Origin: Clostridium_AD frigoriphilum
GTDB taxonomy: Bacteria; Bacillota; Clostridia; Clostridiales; Clostridiaceae
Length of the DNA: 64,000 nt
NCBI RefSeq assembly: GCF_036541405.1
Contig: NZ_JAZHFS010000018.1
Span: 38,492 to 102,491, forward strand
Reading direction: 5' to 3'
The notes under the pieces were generated by a model. That model was not told where the DNA came from, made no database searches, and was given only the letters and a program-made list of their open reading frames with translations. Both the position numbers and the translations under genes were made by a program. This document shows positions 1 to 7,586 of the stretch, in pieces. Within the stretch, counting starts at the first letter, position 1. Every line of letters starts with the position of its first letter.

Positions 1-681
1 AAGCTCGCTTTCAAATTCTTTAAGCAAATTAATTATGCCTATTGCTGTCCCTCCAGCCTTCATAAAATCATCTATAAAAACACATTTGCTCCCTTTTTTT
101 ATAGATTTTCTAGATAACGACATTGTTTGAATCCTATTACTAGAACCCGAAGCATAATTTATGCTAACAGTACTTCCTTCAGTAACCTTAGGATCCCTAC
201 GTACAATAACTAGTTGGACGCCTAACATCTTTGCCACTTCATATGCCAGTGGTATTCCTTTAGTCTCCACCGTAACTACATAGTCTATATCTAACTCACT
301 AAAAGCAGAGGCAAGTATCACTCCTGCTTTGTGCACTATTTCTGGATTATACATAATATCAGTCATATATATAAAATTTCCTGGTATTACTCTATCTTTT
401 TGTATTAAAATTTTGCATATCTCGTCTGCAAATACCCTACTTTCTTGCTTTGAGACTCCACAAATGTATTTTACTCCACCAGCTGCGCCAGCTACTGTTT
501 CAATTCTTCCCATCGATAACTCATTAAGCGTTTCCCTGACAATAACAATATCTTCACTAATTGTAGATTTAGCTGCATTAAATAATTCTGTGAAAGTTTT
601 TAGATTTATTGTTTTATTAGGATTTTCTGTTAATACCTTTGTTATACCTGTAACCCTTTGATTTCTACTATATTTATTCAT
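1..681 (-). CDS. purR: Pur operon repressor PurR (C-terminus cut by window edge)
   Basis: The reverse strand is open from ATG at 681 to base 1 (227 codons, no stop), so the last ~45 residues lie outside. The reading begins MNKYSRNQRVTGITKVL, matching the winged-helix N-terminus of Bacillus-type PurR, followed by a type I phosphoribosyltransferase-like domain. The PRPP loop is visible near residue 200 (CVFIDDFMKAGGTA, encoded around 45-90). PurR of this family represses purine genes and senses PRPP; it is not a catalytic transferase. It is divergent from murC, an arrangement common in clostridia, where purR is usually followed by spoVG and glmU (outside this window). The family assignment is secure; DNA targets are inferred. 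Confidence 0.93.
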   Translation of the reverse strand, partial: MNKYSRNQRVTGITKVLTENPNKTINLKTFTELFNAAKSTISEDIVIVRETLNELSMGRIETVAGAAGGVKYICGVSKQESRVFADEICKILIQKDRVIPGNFIYMTDIMYNPEIVHKAGVILASAFSELDIDYVVTVETKGIPLAYEVAKMLGVQLVIVRRDPKVTEGSTVSINYASGSSNRIQTMSLSRKSIKKGSKCVFIDDFMKAGGTAIGIINLLKEFESEL

Positions 682-703
682 AATATATCACCCATATTTT
701 TAT

Positions 704-745
704 TTTACGAATTTTGCCTAGTAAAATTCATAATATCATTCGTAT
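704..745. promoter_or_regulatory. Possible PurBox-like inverted pair upstream of purR
   Basis: ACGAA at 707-711 and TTCGT at 739-743 form an inverted pair 23-62 bases upstream of the purR start. Bacillus PurR binds paired PurBoxes with central CGAA in inverted orientation and autoregulates. The gap between the CGAA and TTCG cores is 27 bases, slightly longer than the usual ~25, and flanking bases fit only loosely, so this is tentative. The rest of the purR-murC gap is AT-rich with no other clear structure. Confidence 0.3.
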
Positions 746-967
746 TTTAATTGTAAATCTTTTTTATCTTTATTACAATGCTTATAAACCCAATTCCAGA
801 ACGTTATTTTGTATTTTATTTAGTTTTTTTTGAATTGTGTATAGTTTTTTTGTTATTTTGTATATAATTAAGAAGTGCTTATAATAATTATTTAATATAA
901 GCAATACTAATATAATTTACATATATTAAATAACAATAATAATAATTTTTTTTAAGGAGTTGATATA

Positions 968-2347
968 ATGTCTTTTGATTTTATAAAAGATAAGAGCAAA
1001 AAAATTCATTTCATAGGTATTGGCGGTATAAGCATGAGCGGCCTTGCTGAAATACTTGTAAAAAACGGATATAATGTTTCAGGTTCTGATATGCATTCTT
1101 CACATATAACCGATAAGCTAAAAAAACATGATGTTGAAATATATATAGGACATGATGCCTCTAATATAAAGGATGTTGATTTAGTAGTTTACACTGCTGC
1201 TATCCCTCCTGAAAATCCTGAATATATTAAAGCTATTCAATTAAATATTCCTTTAATGGATAGGGCTGAATTTCTAGGTCAAATTATGAAAGGTCATAAA
1301 TATAACGTAGCGATATCTGGTACACATGGCAAAACAACTACAACTTCAATGCTTGCACATATAATTTTAAAAGAAGATGTAGATCCTACAATATTAGTCG
1401 GTGGAGAATTAGATGCTATTTCCGGCAATGTTCTAGCTGGACATAGTGACTATTTTATTACAGAAGCCTGTGAATATAAGGCTTCGTTTTTAAAATTCTT
1501 CCCATATATTGCAACAATACTTAATATAGATGCAGATCATTTAGATTACTATAGGGACATAAATCACATTAAAGACACTTTTGTAAAATTCATTAATCTC
1601 ATACCAAAAGACGGCTACTTAGTTGCAAATATAGAAGATGAGAATGTTAAAACTATTCTCCATAATAATGAATATAAATGTACTATACTTACTTATGGTC
1701 TAAATCACGGAGATCTTAGAGCAAAAGATATTATTTATAACGAATTAGGTTGCGCAAACTTTAATGTATATAAAGAAGGCTTATTGCTGTTTCACATAAA
1801 TCTTAATGTACCTGGGCAACATAATGTTCTAAATTCACTTGCAAGTATAGGAGCTTCACTAATTCTTGATTTTTCGCAAAACTCTATCACTTCCGGTCTT
1901 TCAGCATTTAATGGTACCCATAGAAGATTTGAGTTAAAGGGAACTAAGAACGGAGTAACTGTTATTGATGATTATGCTCATCATCCGACAGAAATAAAAA
2001 CAACACTAAGTGCTACTAAGCATTACCCCCACAATAAAATTTATTGTGTTTTTCAGCCCCATACCTATTCAAGAACTTTAAGCTTATTTGAGGATTTTTC
2101 AAATTCTTTTTATGATATAGATACTCTAATCCTCGCAGATATTTATGCTGCTAGGGAGAAAGATACCGGTGTTGTAAGTTCAGACATGCTTGGCGATAGA
2201 ATAAGAGAAAAAAACGTAGATTGCATAAATATTCATAGCTTTGATGAAATTGTAAGTTATCTTAAAGCCAATTTACAAAAGGGAGATATTCTTATAACTA
2301 TGGGTGCAGGAGACGTTGTTAACGTAGGAGAAATGTACCTAAAATAA
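968..2347 (+). CDS. murC: UDP-N-acetylmuramate--L-alanine ligase
   Basis: MurC adds L-alanine to UDP-MurNAc using ATP, the first amino-acid step of cytoplasmic peptidoglycan precursor synthesis. The 459 residues match the usual family length. Visible motifs: N-terminal Rossmann GIGGISMSGLAEIL (residues ~17-30) for UDP-MurNAc, the Mur-ligase ATP loop SGTHGKTTTTSM (~116-127), and IDDYAHHPTEI (~340-350) at the start of the C-terminal domain. The ATG is preceded by AAGGAG at 954-959. It is transcribed alone, divergent from purR, and closed by a strong terminator at 2390-2421. Nothing unusual. Confidence 0.98.
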   Translation: MSFDFIKDKSKKIHFIGIGGISMSGLAEILVKNGYNVSGSDMHSSHITDKLKKHDVEIYIGHDASNIKDVDLVVYTAAIPPENPEYIKAIQLNIPLMDRAEFLGQIMKGHKYNVAISGTHGKTTTTSMLAHIILKEDVDPTILVGGELDAISGNVLAGHSDYFITEACEYKASFLKFFPYIATILNIDADHLDYYRDINHIKDTFVKFINLIPKDGYLVANIEDENVKTILHNNEYKCTILTYGLNHGDLRAKDIIYNELGCANFNVYKEGLLLFHINLNVPGQHNVLNSLASIGASLILDFSQNSITSGLSAFNGTHRRFELKGTKNGVTVIDDYAHHPTEIKTTLSATKHYPHNKIYCVFQPHTYSRTLSLFEDFSNSFYDIDTLILADIYAAREKDTGVVSSDMLGDRIREKNVDCINIHSFDEIVSYLKANLQKGDILITMGAGDVVNVGEMYLK

Positions 2348-2389
2348 TTATATATCTTAATAAAATATTCTTAATAATTCATAAATATA

Positions 2390-2421
2390 AATCATGGGCT
2401 ACTTGCCCATGATTTTTTTTT
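2390..2421 (+). terminator. Rho-independent terminator after murC
   Basis: A perfect stem AATCATGGGC / GCCCATGATT with a 5-base loop is followed by a run of eight T. It lies 43 bases after the murC stop. Confidence 0.93.
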
Positions 2422-2492
2422 CGATTATATTGCGTAAAAATATCATTTCGGGGTAACACTAAACTTGAAAAAATGTTTTGGAGGTATATATA

Positions 2493-2816
2493 ATGAGAAA
2501 TTTTCTAGTTTCGGCTGTAGTTGATATAGTAATAATTTTTGCCTCATATTTTTTATTTGTACATGTTATAAGTGGACCAACCCGTCATAGATTGTATGAA
2601 AAATTTATGAGTTCTTTCGCGAAATTTATAATTATTATTTTTGTAGCAAGTGTTTTGGTCACATCCCTTACTGCTCTAGTATTATATAAGACGCAATATA
2701 TAGTGTATATTAATGTTGCCGCTCCTGTCTTAGTCTCTATATTGGTGGGTTTTGTTATGTCTACTGTACCTACCCGAGGCACCGGCGATAAGGAAACTGA
2801 CGCTAAGAAAAAGTAA
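2493..2816 (+). CDS. Small three-helix membrane protein, unknown function
   Basis: The 107-residue protein starts at ATG 2493, eight bases after GGAGG (2480-2484); an upstream TTG at 2478 is rejected because it overlaps the ribosome binding site. Three hydrophobic segments are visible at about residues 5-27, 43-66 and 71-92, ending in a charged tail (GDKETDAKKK). Between helices 1 and 2 is a basic stretch (SGPTRHRLYEKF). No enzyme motif is seen, and I do not recognise the family. It stands alone between the murC terminator and the tRNA region. It is probably a real gene because of the ribosome binding site and clean membrane topology. Confidence 0.75.
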   Translation: MRNFLVSAVVDIVIIFASYFLFVHVISGPTRHRLYEKFMSSFAKFIIIIFVASVLVTSLTALVLYKTQYIVYINVAAPVLVSILVGFVMSTVPTRGTGDKETDAKKK

Positions 2817-2857
2817 TTAACACATTGCTACTTTTCGGATTGTATACTGAAAATACT

Positions 2858-2910
2858 ATATTTACTTTTATACACGATAATTGATATTTATTGTGTTTAA
2901 AAGTAAATAT
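2858..2910 (+). terminator. AT-rich hairpin downstream of the small membrane protein gene
   Basis: ATATTTACTTTTA (2858-2870) pairs perfectly with TAAAAGTAAATAT (2898-2910); the interior (ACACGATAA / TTATTGTGT) continues the pairing imperfectly. There is no T-run directly after the stem, so termination is plausible but not certain. Confidence 0.45.
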
Positions 2911-2920
2911 ATAAATTATC

Positions 2921-2949
2921 TTGACATTTATACATTTATTTTATATAAT
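2921..2949 (+). promoter_or_regulatory. Upstream sigma-A-type promoter (P1) before tRNA-Pro
   Basis: TTGACA (2921-2926), a 17-base spacer and TATAAT (2944-2949) match the housekeeping consensus exactly. It resembles P2 about 107 bases downstream, including ACATTTAT in the spacer start and ATTGTCTTC just after the -10. Confidence 0.85.
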
Positions 2950-3027
2950 AGGTATTGTCTTCAACGAATATAATTTATATTTTATAGATTTTATATTAAA
3001 TATTTTTAGAATAATTTGAAAATTTTG

Positions 3028-3056
3028 TTGACATTTATCAGTTTGTTTTGTATAAT
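3028..3056 (+). promoter_or_regulatory. Sigma-A-type promoter (P2) of tRNA-Pro
   Basis: TTGACA (3028-3033), a 17-base spacer and TATAAT (3051-3056) form a perfect consensus promoter. The mature tRNA begins 12 bases after the -10, so transcription would start within a few bases of the tRNA 5' end. Confidence 0.92.
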
Positions 3057-3068
3057 TAAAATTGTCTT

Positions 3069-3144
3069 CGGGGTGTAGCGCAGCTGGGAGCGCGCGTGGT
3101 TTGGGACCATGAGGTCGCAGGTTCAATCCCTGTCACCCCGACCA
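3069..3144 (+). tRNA. tRNA-Pro (anticodon TGG)
   Basis: A 76-base cloverleaf can be folded by eye. The acceptor arm is CGGGGTG pairing with CACCCCG; the anticodon stem is CGTGG / CCATG with loop TTTGGGA giving anticodon TGG; the T arm is GCAGG-TTCAATC-CCTGT. The CCA end (3142-3144) is encoded. It has two consensus promoters upstream and a terminator three bases after the CCA. It reads proline codons, CCA best and others by wobble. It is a single tRNA, not part of a cluster. Confidence 0.97.
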
Positions 3145-3176
3145 AAAAGAGTTGTCTAATGACAACTCTTTTTTTA
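3145..3176 (+). terminator. Terminator of tRNA-Pro
   Basis: AAAAAGAGTTGTC / GACAACTCTTTTT with loop TAAT and trailing T residues starts directly after the encoded CCA. Confidence 0.93.
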
Positions 3177-3221
3177 TTTCAAGCTTTTTCACACTATTAA
3201 AATGTATAAAAAATTTCATTC

Positions 3222-3283
3222 TTGACAAAATTAATAATGATACTCCATTTTATTGTGTTTTCCCAATATCATGGAGTATCATT
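3222..3283 (+). promoter_or_regulatory. Candidate promoter with 13-bp inverted repeat upstream of the hydrogenase-like gene
   Basis: TTGACA at 3222-3227 could be a -35 element; the -10 would fall at about 3245-3256 inside an inverted repeat. The arms AATGATACTCCAT (3236-3248) and ATGGAGTATCATT (3271-3283) are perfect complements separated by 22 bases. The structure ends 33 bases before the TTG start. It could be a two-site operator around the transcription start or a leader hairpin; there is no T-run. Confidence 0.5.
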
Positions 3284-3315
3284 ACATAACTTATAACAAA
3301 TTAGGAGTGATTATT

Positions 3316-4662
3316 TTGAATAAAATATATAACGAACTTTTTAAGGACCTAATTAAATCTTATAATGAAGATAATTTTGAAAATAAGGTTCATGAGTTAC
3401 TATCTAAAGATGATGTTAATAAAAAAGACCTAAGTGCCATAATTTCTTCACTTTGTGGTGTTGATGTAGATTTTTCGCTTAATTACATAGAAAATTTGAA
3501 AAAGGCTATCTCGACCTATGAAACAAATCATAAAGTTGTAAATAAAATTAAAGGTTGTACTATGAATTGTTCAGATAACCCGGGAAAAACAAGTTGCCAA
3601 GCATCTTGCCCTTTTGATGCTATATTAATAGATAATAAAACCAAATCTTCCTACATTGATAATGATAAATGCACAGAATGTGGATTTTGCGTAGATGCAT
3701 GTCCTAGTGGTGCTTTAATGGATAAAGTAGAATTTATTCCACTTTTAAATTTATTAAAAGGAAATTCTACAGTGATAGCAGCTGTAGCCCCTGCCATTAC
3801 TGGCCAATTCGGTGAAAATGTTAACGTTGATAATCTTAGAACCGCTTTCAAAAAAATAGGTTTCGCAGATATGGTTGAAGTTGCATTTTTTGCAGATATG
3901 CTTACAATAAAAGAAGCAGTAGAATTTGATGAACATGTTAAAATAAAAGAAGATCTAATGCTTACATCCTGTTGCTGCCCTATGTGGGTAGGAATGGTTA
4001 AGAGAGTGTACAATGATTTAGTTAAGTATGTATCCCCATCTGTATCTCCTATGATTGCATCTGGTAGAGTATTAAAGAAACTGAACCCTAACTGCAAAGT
4101 AGTCTTTATAGGACCCTGCATTGCAAAAAAAGGTGAAGCTAAAGAAAGGGACCTTTTAGGTGATATAGATTATGTACTTACCTTCGCAGAACTTAAGGAT
4201 ATTTTTGAGACACTTAGCATAAACCCTGAAAAACTTGAAGAAGATGTCTCTACCGAATACGCATCTCGTGGTGGTAGGCTTTATGCAAGAACCGGTGGAG
4301 TATCTATAGCTGTTGGCGAAATGATAGAGAAGTTATTTCCGCAAAAACACCATTTATTAAATGCTATTCAAGGAAATGGTGTAAAAGAATGTAAGGTACT
4401 GCTTACAAAAGCTCAAACTAAAGAAGTTGATGCAAACTTTATTGAAGGTATGGGCTGCGTTGGTGGTTGCGTTGGTGGGCCTAAAGCTTTGATTGACTCA
4501 ACCTCTGGGAGAAACAGAGTAAATAAATTTGCAGAAGACTCAAAAATTAAAACATCCATAGATAGTGATTGTATGAAAGATATTCTAAGTAGAATTGGGA
4601 TTAATACTATTGATGATTTTAAAGATAAAGAAAAAACCAAAATATTTGGTAGAGAATTTTAA
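3316..4662 (+). CDS. FeFe-hydrogenase-like iron-sulfur protein (ferredoxin domain plus hydrogenase large-subunit domain)
   Basis: The 448-residue protein starts at TTG 3316 with AGGAG at 3303-3307; an upstream in-frame extension to 3253 is rejected because it runs through an inverted repeat. A cysteine-rich 4Fe-4S region (about residues 80-130) contains CTMNC, CQASCPFD and CTECGFCVDACPSGAL. The C-terminal domain has the three H-cluster motifs: TSCCCPMW (~220), IGPCIAKKGE (~265) and EGMGCVGGCVGG (~378). These variants resemble group B clostridial hydrogenases rather than the CpI type. The expected reaction is reversible reduction of protons to H2 with ferredoxin, in the cytoplasm; activity requires the HydEFG maturases, not found here. 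It could instead be a redox sensor. Confidence 0.85.
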   Translation: MNKIYNELFKDLIKSYNEDNFENKVHELLSKDDVNKKDLSAIISSLCGVDVDFSLNYIENLKKAISTYETNHKVVNKIKGCTMNCSDNPGKTSCQASCPFDAILIDNKTKSSYIDNDKCTECGFCVDACPSGALMDKVEFIPLLNLLKGNSTVIAAVAPAITGQFGENVNVDNLRTAFKKIGFADMVEVAFFADMLTIKEAVEFDEHVKIKEDLMLTSCCCPMWVGMVKRVYNDLVKYVSPSVSPMIASGRVLKKLNPNCKVVFIGPCIAKKGEAKERDLLGDIDYVLTFAELKDIFETLSINPEKLEEDVSTEYASRGGRLYARTGGVSIAVGEMIEKLFPQKHHLLNAIQGNGVKECKVLLTKAQTKEVDANFIEGMGCVGGCVGGPKALIDSTSGRNRVNKFAEDSKIKTSIDSDCMKDILSRIGINTIDDFKDKEKTKIFGREF

Positions 4663-4752
4663 ATAATATTTAAAATTATATGTATAGGTTTATTTATGAT
4701 ACAATATACAGTAATATATATAAATGATTTTTTATGACAAAGGGAGGAGTTT

Positions 4753-5277
4753 ATGAAAGCATTATTTGAGTATATAAGTAATAAAGATATTAACATACTT
4801 AGAATTATAAACAATTCTTGGAAGTGTAGGTTTTTAGATATTACAATGCCATCTATGACCTACTTAGGCTCCTTCCCTTTTATGTTTATATTTTGTACTG
4901 CTACTTTTTTATTTCATAGCGCTTTACTTCATACTATGGCTATTAATGCTATGATTTCAATAACAATTAGTACTGGCATTGGTAAAATACTAAAAGTAAC
5001 CGTTACTAGATTAAGACCATTTATAAAAATTCCAAACTTAAATATAAAGAAGATAGGTATTGATAAATACTCCTTCCCATCTGGGCATACAACCGGTGCG
5101 TTTTCATTAGCTGTCATAATCGCCTTGTATTTTCCTATATTTGGGTTTATAACTATACCCTTAGCTCTATGCGTAGGAATTTCTAGAATATACATAGGAG
5201 TTCACTACCCAACAGATGTTATTGTGGGTATTTTTATTGGAACCACTTGTTCTTTACTTACTTATAAGTTCTTTTGA
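4753..5277 (+). CDS. PAP2-family membrane phosphatase
   Basis: This 174-residue polytopic membrane protein carries the three motifs of the phosphatidic acid phosphatase type 2 superfamily: KVTVTRLRP (~78-86), FPSGHTTGA (~108-116) and SRIYIGVHYPTDV (~145-157), with the catalytic histidine in each of the latter two. Members dephosphorylate lipid phosphates such as undecaprenyl pyrophosphate or phosphatidic acid at the outer membrane face. Size and topology resemble BcrC/YwoA-like undecaprenyl-diphosphatases, but the substrate cannot be fixed from sequence. The start is supported by GGGAGGAG at 4741-4748. The next gene, a HAD phosphatase, is 47 bases downstream on the same strand. Confidence 0.87.
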   Translation: MKALFEYISNKDINILRIINNSWKCRFLDITMPSMTYLGSFPFMFIFCTATFLFHSALLHTMAINAMISITISTGIGKILKVTVTRLRPFIKIPNLNIKKIGIDKYSFPSGHTTGAFSLAVIIALYFPIFGFITIPLALCVGISRIYIGVHYPTDVIVGIFIGTTCSLLTYKFF

Positions 5278-5324
5278 ATCATCTTAAAATTAAAATGTAT
5301 CAGACTTACATAAGGGGTGATTAA

Positions 5325-5978
5325 ATGCTAACTAATATTAAAGCTGCAATTTTTGATTTAGATGGAACCCTTATCGATTCTATGTGGGTTTGGAATAAAA
5401 TAGATGAAAATTATTTTAGATGTAGGAATATTACAATACCTAAAGATTTAAAAAGCCAAATAGAACATCTTAGTTTTGATGAAACTGCAAATTATTTTAA
5501 AAACAATTTTGGCATATTAGACACAATAGACGAAATCAAAAAGGAATGGAACGATTTTGCTTATAATCAGTACCTTAATCACGTTAAACTAAAACCCGGT
5601 GTAGTTGAATTCTTATCATTACTCAAAACAATGAATATAAAAATTGGACTAGCTACAAGTAATAGTAAATCTCTATTAGAAGTTGTTCTTAAGTCTAATG
5701 GCATATTCCACTATTTTGACTCTATAACACTCACCGATGAGGTGTCTCGAGGCAAAAACTTTCCTGATGTATATTTACTTGCTGCTGAGAAATTGGGGGT
5801 AAACCCTGCGCAGTGCATTGTATTTGAGGATATACTTCCAGCAGTCAAAGGTGCAAAATCTGCTGGCATGAAGGTAGTAGCTGTATACGATTCTTCATCT
5901 AAAGATCAAAAAGAAGATATTATCATAAATTCAGATATGTATATACTAGAATATAATGAATTAATTGCAACAATTTAA
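5325..5978 (+). CDS. HAD-superfamily phosphatase (beta-phosphoglucomutase-like subclass)
   Basis: The 217-residue cytoplasmic protein has haloacid dehalogenase motif I DLDGTLIDS (residues ~10-18) with the nucleophile and acid/base aspartates, motif II serine/threonine in LATSNS (~107-112), and motif III/IV VFEDILPAVKGAKSAGM (~166-182). An alpha-helical cap lies between motifs I and II, typical of subclass I (Gph, PgmB, YniC-like) enzymes. Such proteins hydrolyse sugar or nucleotide phosphates; the exact substrate is not predictable. GGGGTG at 5314-5319 precedes the ATG and a terminator follows immediately, so it probably ends a two-gene unit with the PAP2 gene. Confidence 0.88.
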   Translation: MLTNIKAAIFDLDGTLIDSMWVWNKIDENYFRCRNITIPKDLKSQIEHLSFDETANYFKNNFGILDTIDEIKKEWNDFAYNQYLNHVKLKPGVVEFLSLLKTMNIKIGLATSNSKSLLEVVLKSNGIFHYFDSITLTDEVSRGKNFPDVYLLAAEKLGVNPAQCIVFEDILPAVKGAKSAGMKVVAVYDSSSKDQKEDIIINSDMYILEYNELIATI

Positions 5979-6006
5979 AACTCATGTTTAAACATGGGTT
6001 TTTTTA
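5979..6006 (+). terminator. Terminator after the HAD phosphatase gene
   Basis: AACTCATGTTT / AAACATGGGTT forms an 11-bp stem with one G-T pair, continuing into a run of T. It begins at the stop codon. Confidence 0.85.
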
Positions 6007-6091
6007 CGAATTTTTTTGCATAGTATTGAATACTATATACTAATATGCAACAGACTTTAATCATATAAGTAATTTACAAGGAGAGATATTT

Positions 6092-6544
6092 TTGCTTATT
6101 TTTTTATTTTCAATTCTTTTGATATGCTTTGGTGTATATTATTGTACAATGAACCAAAAATTATCAACTCAAAAAACTCAATTAAGGATTAGTTCTAAAC
6201 AAAATAGAGATTACAAATCAAAAATTTCAAGTTTACATGACTCTGATGTCCCTATAGTAATAAAGTACAAACCATCTCTTTTTAGGACTGGAACTACTAA
6301 AAGTACTTGTAGTCTATATCTAAGCCCCCTTGAAACTTCTCAAATTCTATCTACTGTAATTAAAGATACTTGCGTAGAGATTAAAGATTGTGCTGAGATT
6401 CTTAATATTTCATGGTATGAAGTAACGCTTAAATCTCAGACTAACATTAATAATAAAGGATGGATAAAAAAAGACGTCCTAATTACTCTCGATGATACAG
6501 TTAATAATCATGAAGAAACTATTTATGAAAAAAGTGTCCCTTAA
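6092..6544 (+). CDS. Membrane-anchored protein with SH3-like domain, unknown function
   Basis: The 150-residue protein starts at TTG 6092, six bases after AAGGAGAG. Residues ~1-19 are a hydrophobic anchor (FLFSILLICFGVYY), followed by a polar linker. The rest (~55-135) reads like a bacterial SH3-type fold: SLYLSPLETSQILSTVIKDTCVEI, then SWYEVTL and NNKGWIKKDVLI, the usual 'W-Y-x-V ... G-W-x' pattern. Such domains often bind cell-wall material. A small hairpin terminator follows. The SH3 assignment is from pattern only; no catalytic domain is present. Confidence 0.65.
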   Translation: MLIFLFSILLICFGVYYCTMNQKLSTQKTQLRISSKQNRDYKSKISSLHDSDVPIVIKYKPSLFRTGTTKSTCSLYLSPLETSQILSTVIKDTCVEIKDCAEILNISWYEVTLKSQTNINNKGWIKKDVLITLDDTVNNHEETIYEKSVP

Positions 6545-6549
6545 AAAAC

Positions 6550-6581
6550 AAAGGCGTATATTCATAAAATATATGCCTTTT
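6550..6581 (+). terminator. Terminator after the SH3-like protein gene
   Basis: AAAGGC...GCCTTT stem with an AT-rich inner helix (TATAT/ATATA) and a following T. It lies six bases after the stop. Confidence 0.7.
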
Positions 6582-6678
6582 AAAATTGCTCTTTTCTCTT
6601 TTCTATTTTTTAAAATGCTAATTATGTTATAATTTATAAATAAGACTAACACTCTCGTTAGAACTAAAGGAGTTTAAT

Positions 6679-7536
6679 ATGAGAATAATATCCGAAAACA
6701 ACCTATGTATAAATAGACCATATATAAATTTAAAGAAACTACCAATAAGAAGTTCCTTAAGAGTTGGTGAAATTACTGAAGCTGGCTTTAAAGGTACTTA
6801 TATAATAAATCAACATACACAAAACTTATCCACTAATGAGAATTACATGCTACAATTTAGTAAAGGAATTCAGAAAATAACACTTGATACTGATCTACTC
6901 CATGGACTCTTATTAGTTGAAGTTAATTATTCATCTAAAAATAGTAACAAATCTTCTAAGTTCAAGGTTTACCTTGTTTTAGATAATATAAAATATTCCT
7001 TACCGGTTAGTCAATTCCAAGATATTTATGATAACTGTATGAATATCTTATCTAGAGAACTTCAAGGTAAAGAAGAACTAACTTACATAAAAGAAAGCTT
7101 TATTAATTTAGAAAATGATGAAATCTCAGTAGATATAAATTTGAATTTAGAAAGATTACAAGAATTTAAAGATAAGGTAAACTACAAAAGAAATATATAT
7201 TATTTTGTTATAAATAACATAACTTCAACTACTTCAAAGTACGATATTAACGCTAAACCTAAAGATATACTAATAAGTAATACTTTAAAAGTTCTAAGAT
7301 ATGATTCTTCTACAAGACTATATATTATCCTAAAACCTATTGATAAAACAACTAAAACAAAATTAAATGTCACTGATATTATTTGTGACCTCGGTGAAAT
7401 TGGTTTCCCAACAGTTAGCATATGCACGGGTTATGGACTCGGGAAATTATTAGATGTTAAAAATAATGTTATTCCAAATACTAATACATTATCATTATTT
7501 GCTAACATACTAGACCTTGCAATAGAAGTTTTATAA
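6679..7536 (+). CDS. Conserved-looking protein of unknown function
   Basis: A 285-residue soluble protein with AAAGGAG at 6667-6673 before the ATG. There is no signal peptide or membrane segment. It is rich in alternating hydrophobic/polar beta-strand patterns (KFKVYLVLDNIKYSLPV, RNIYYFVINNI, STRLYIILKPI) with a helical stretch near residues 110-160. No family motif is recognised and there are few cysteines or histidines, so a metalloenzyme is unlikely. It is a single-gene unit between the terminator at 6550-6581 and the two-way terminator at 7548-7580, which it shares with the convergent ABC-F gene. Coding quality is good; function is open. Confidence 0.75.
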   Translation: MRIISENNLCINRPYINLKKLPIRSSLRVGEITEAGFKGTYIINQHTQNLSTNENYMLQFSKGIQKITLDTDLLHGLLLVEVNYSSKNSNKSSKFKVYLVLDNIKYSLPVSQFQDIYDNCMNILSRELQGKEELTYIKESFINLENDEISVDINLNLERLQEFKDKVNYKRNIYYFVINNITSTTSKYDINAKPKDILISNTLKVLRYDSSTRLYIILKPIDKTTKTKLNVTDIICDLGEIGFPTVSICTGYGLGKLLDVKNNVIPNTNTLSLFANILDLAIEVL

Positions 7537-7547
7537 AAGCGATATAT

Positions 7548-7580
7548 AAAAAGAGCTAGAATTTATTCTAGCTCTTTTTA
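7548..7580. terminator. Bidirectional terminator between convergent genes
   Basis: AAAAAGAGCTAGAAT / ATTCTAGCTCTTTTT stem with short loop. T-runs on both strands can serve the unknown gene on the plus strand and the ABC-F gene on the minus strand. Confidence 0.92.
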
Positions 7581-7586
7581 ATATAG

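Noticed and set aside
2941..3126. Minus-strand open frame across the tRNA-Pro gene
   Set aside because: It is the complement of a tRNA and its promoters; no ribosome binding site.
3651..4121. Minus-strand open frame inside the hydrogenase-like gene
   Set aside because: Antisense shadow of a well-supported gene; no ribosome binding site and biased composition.
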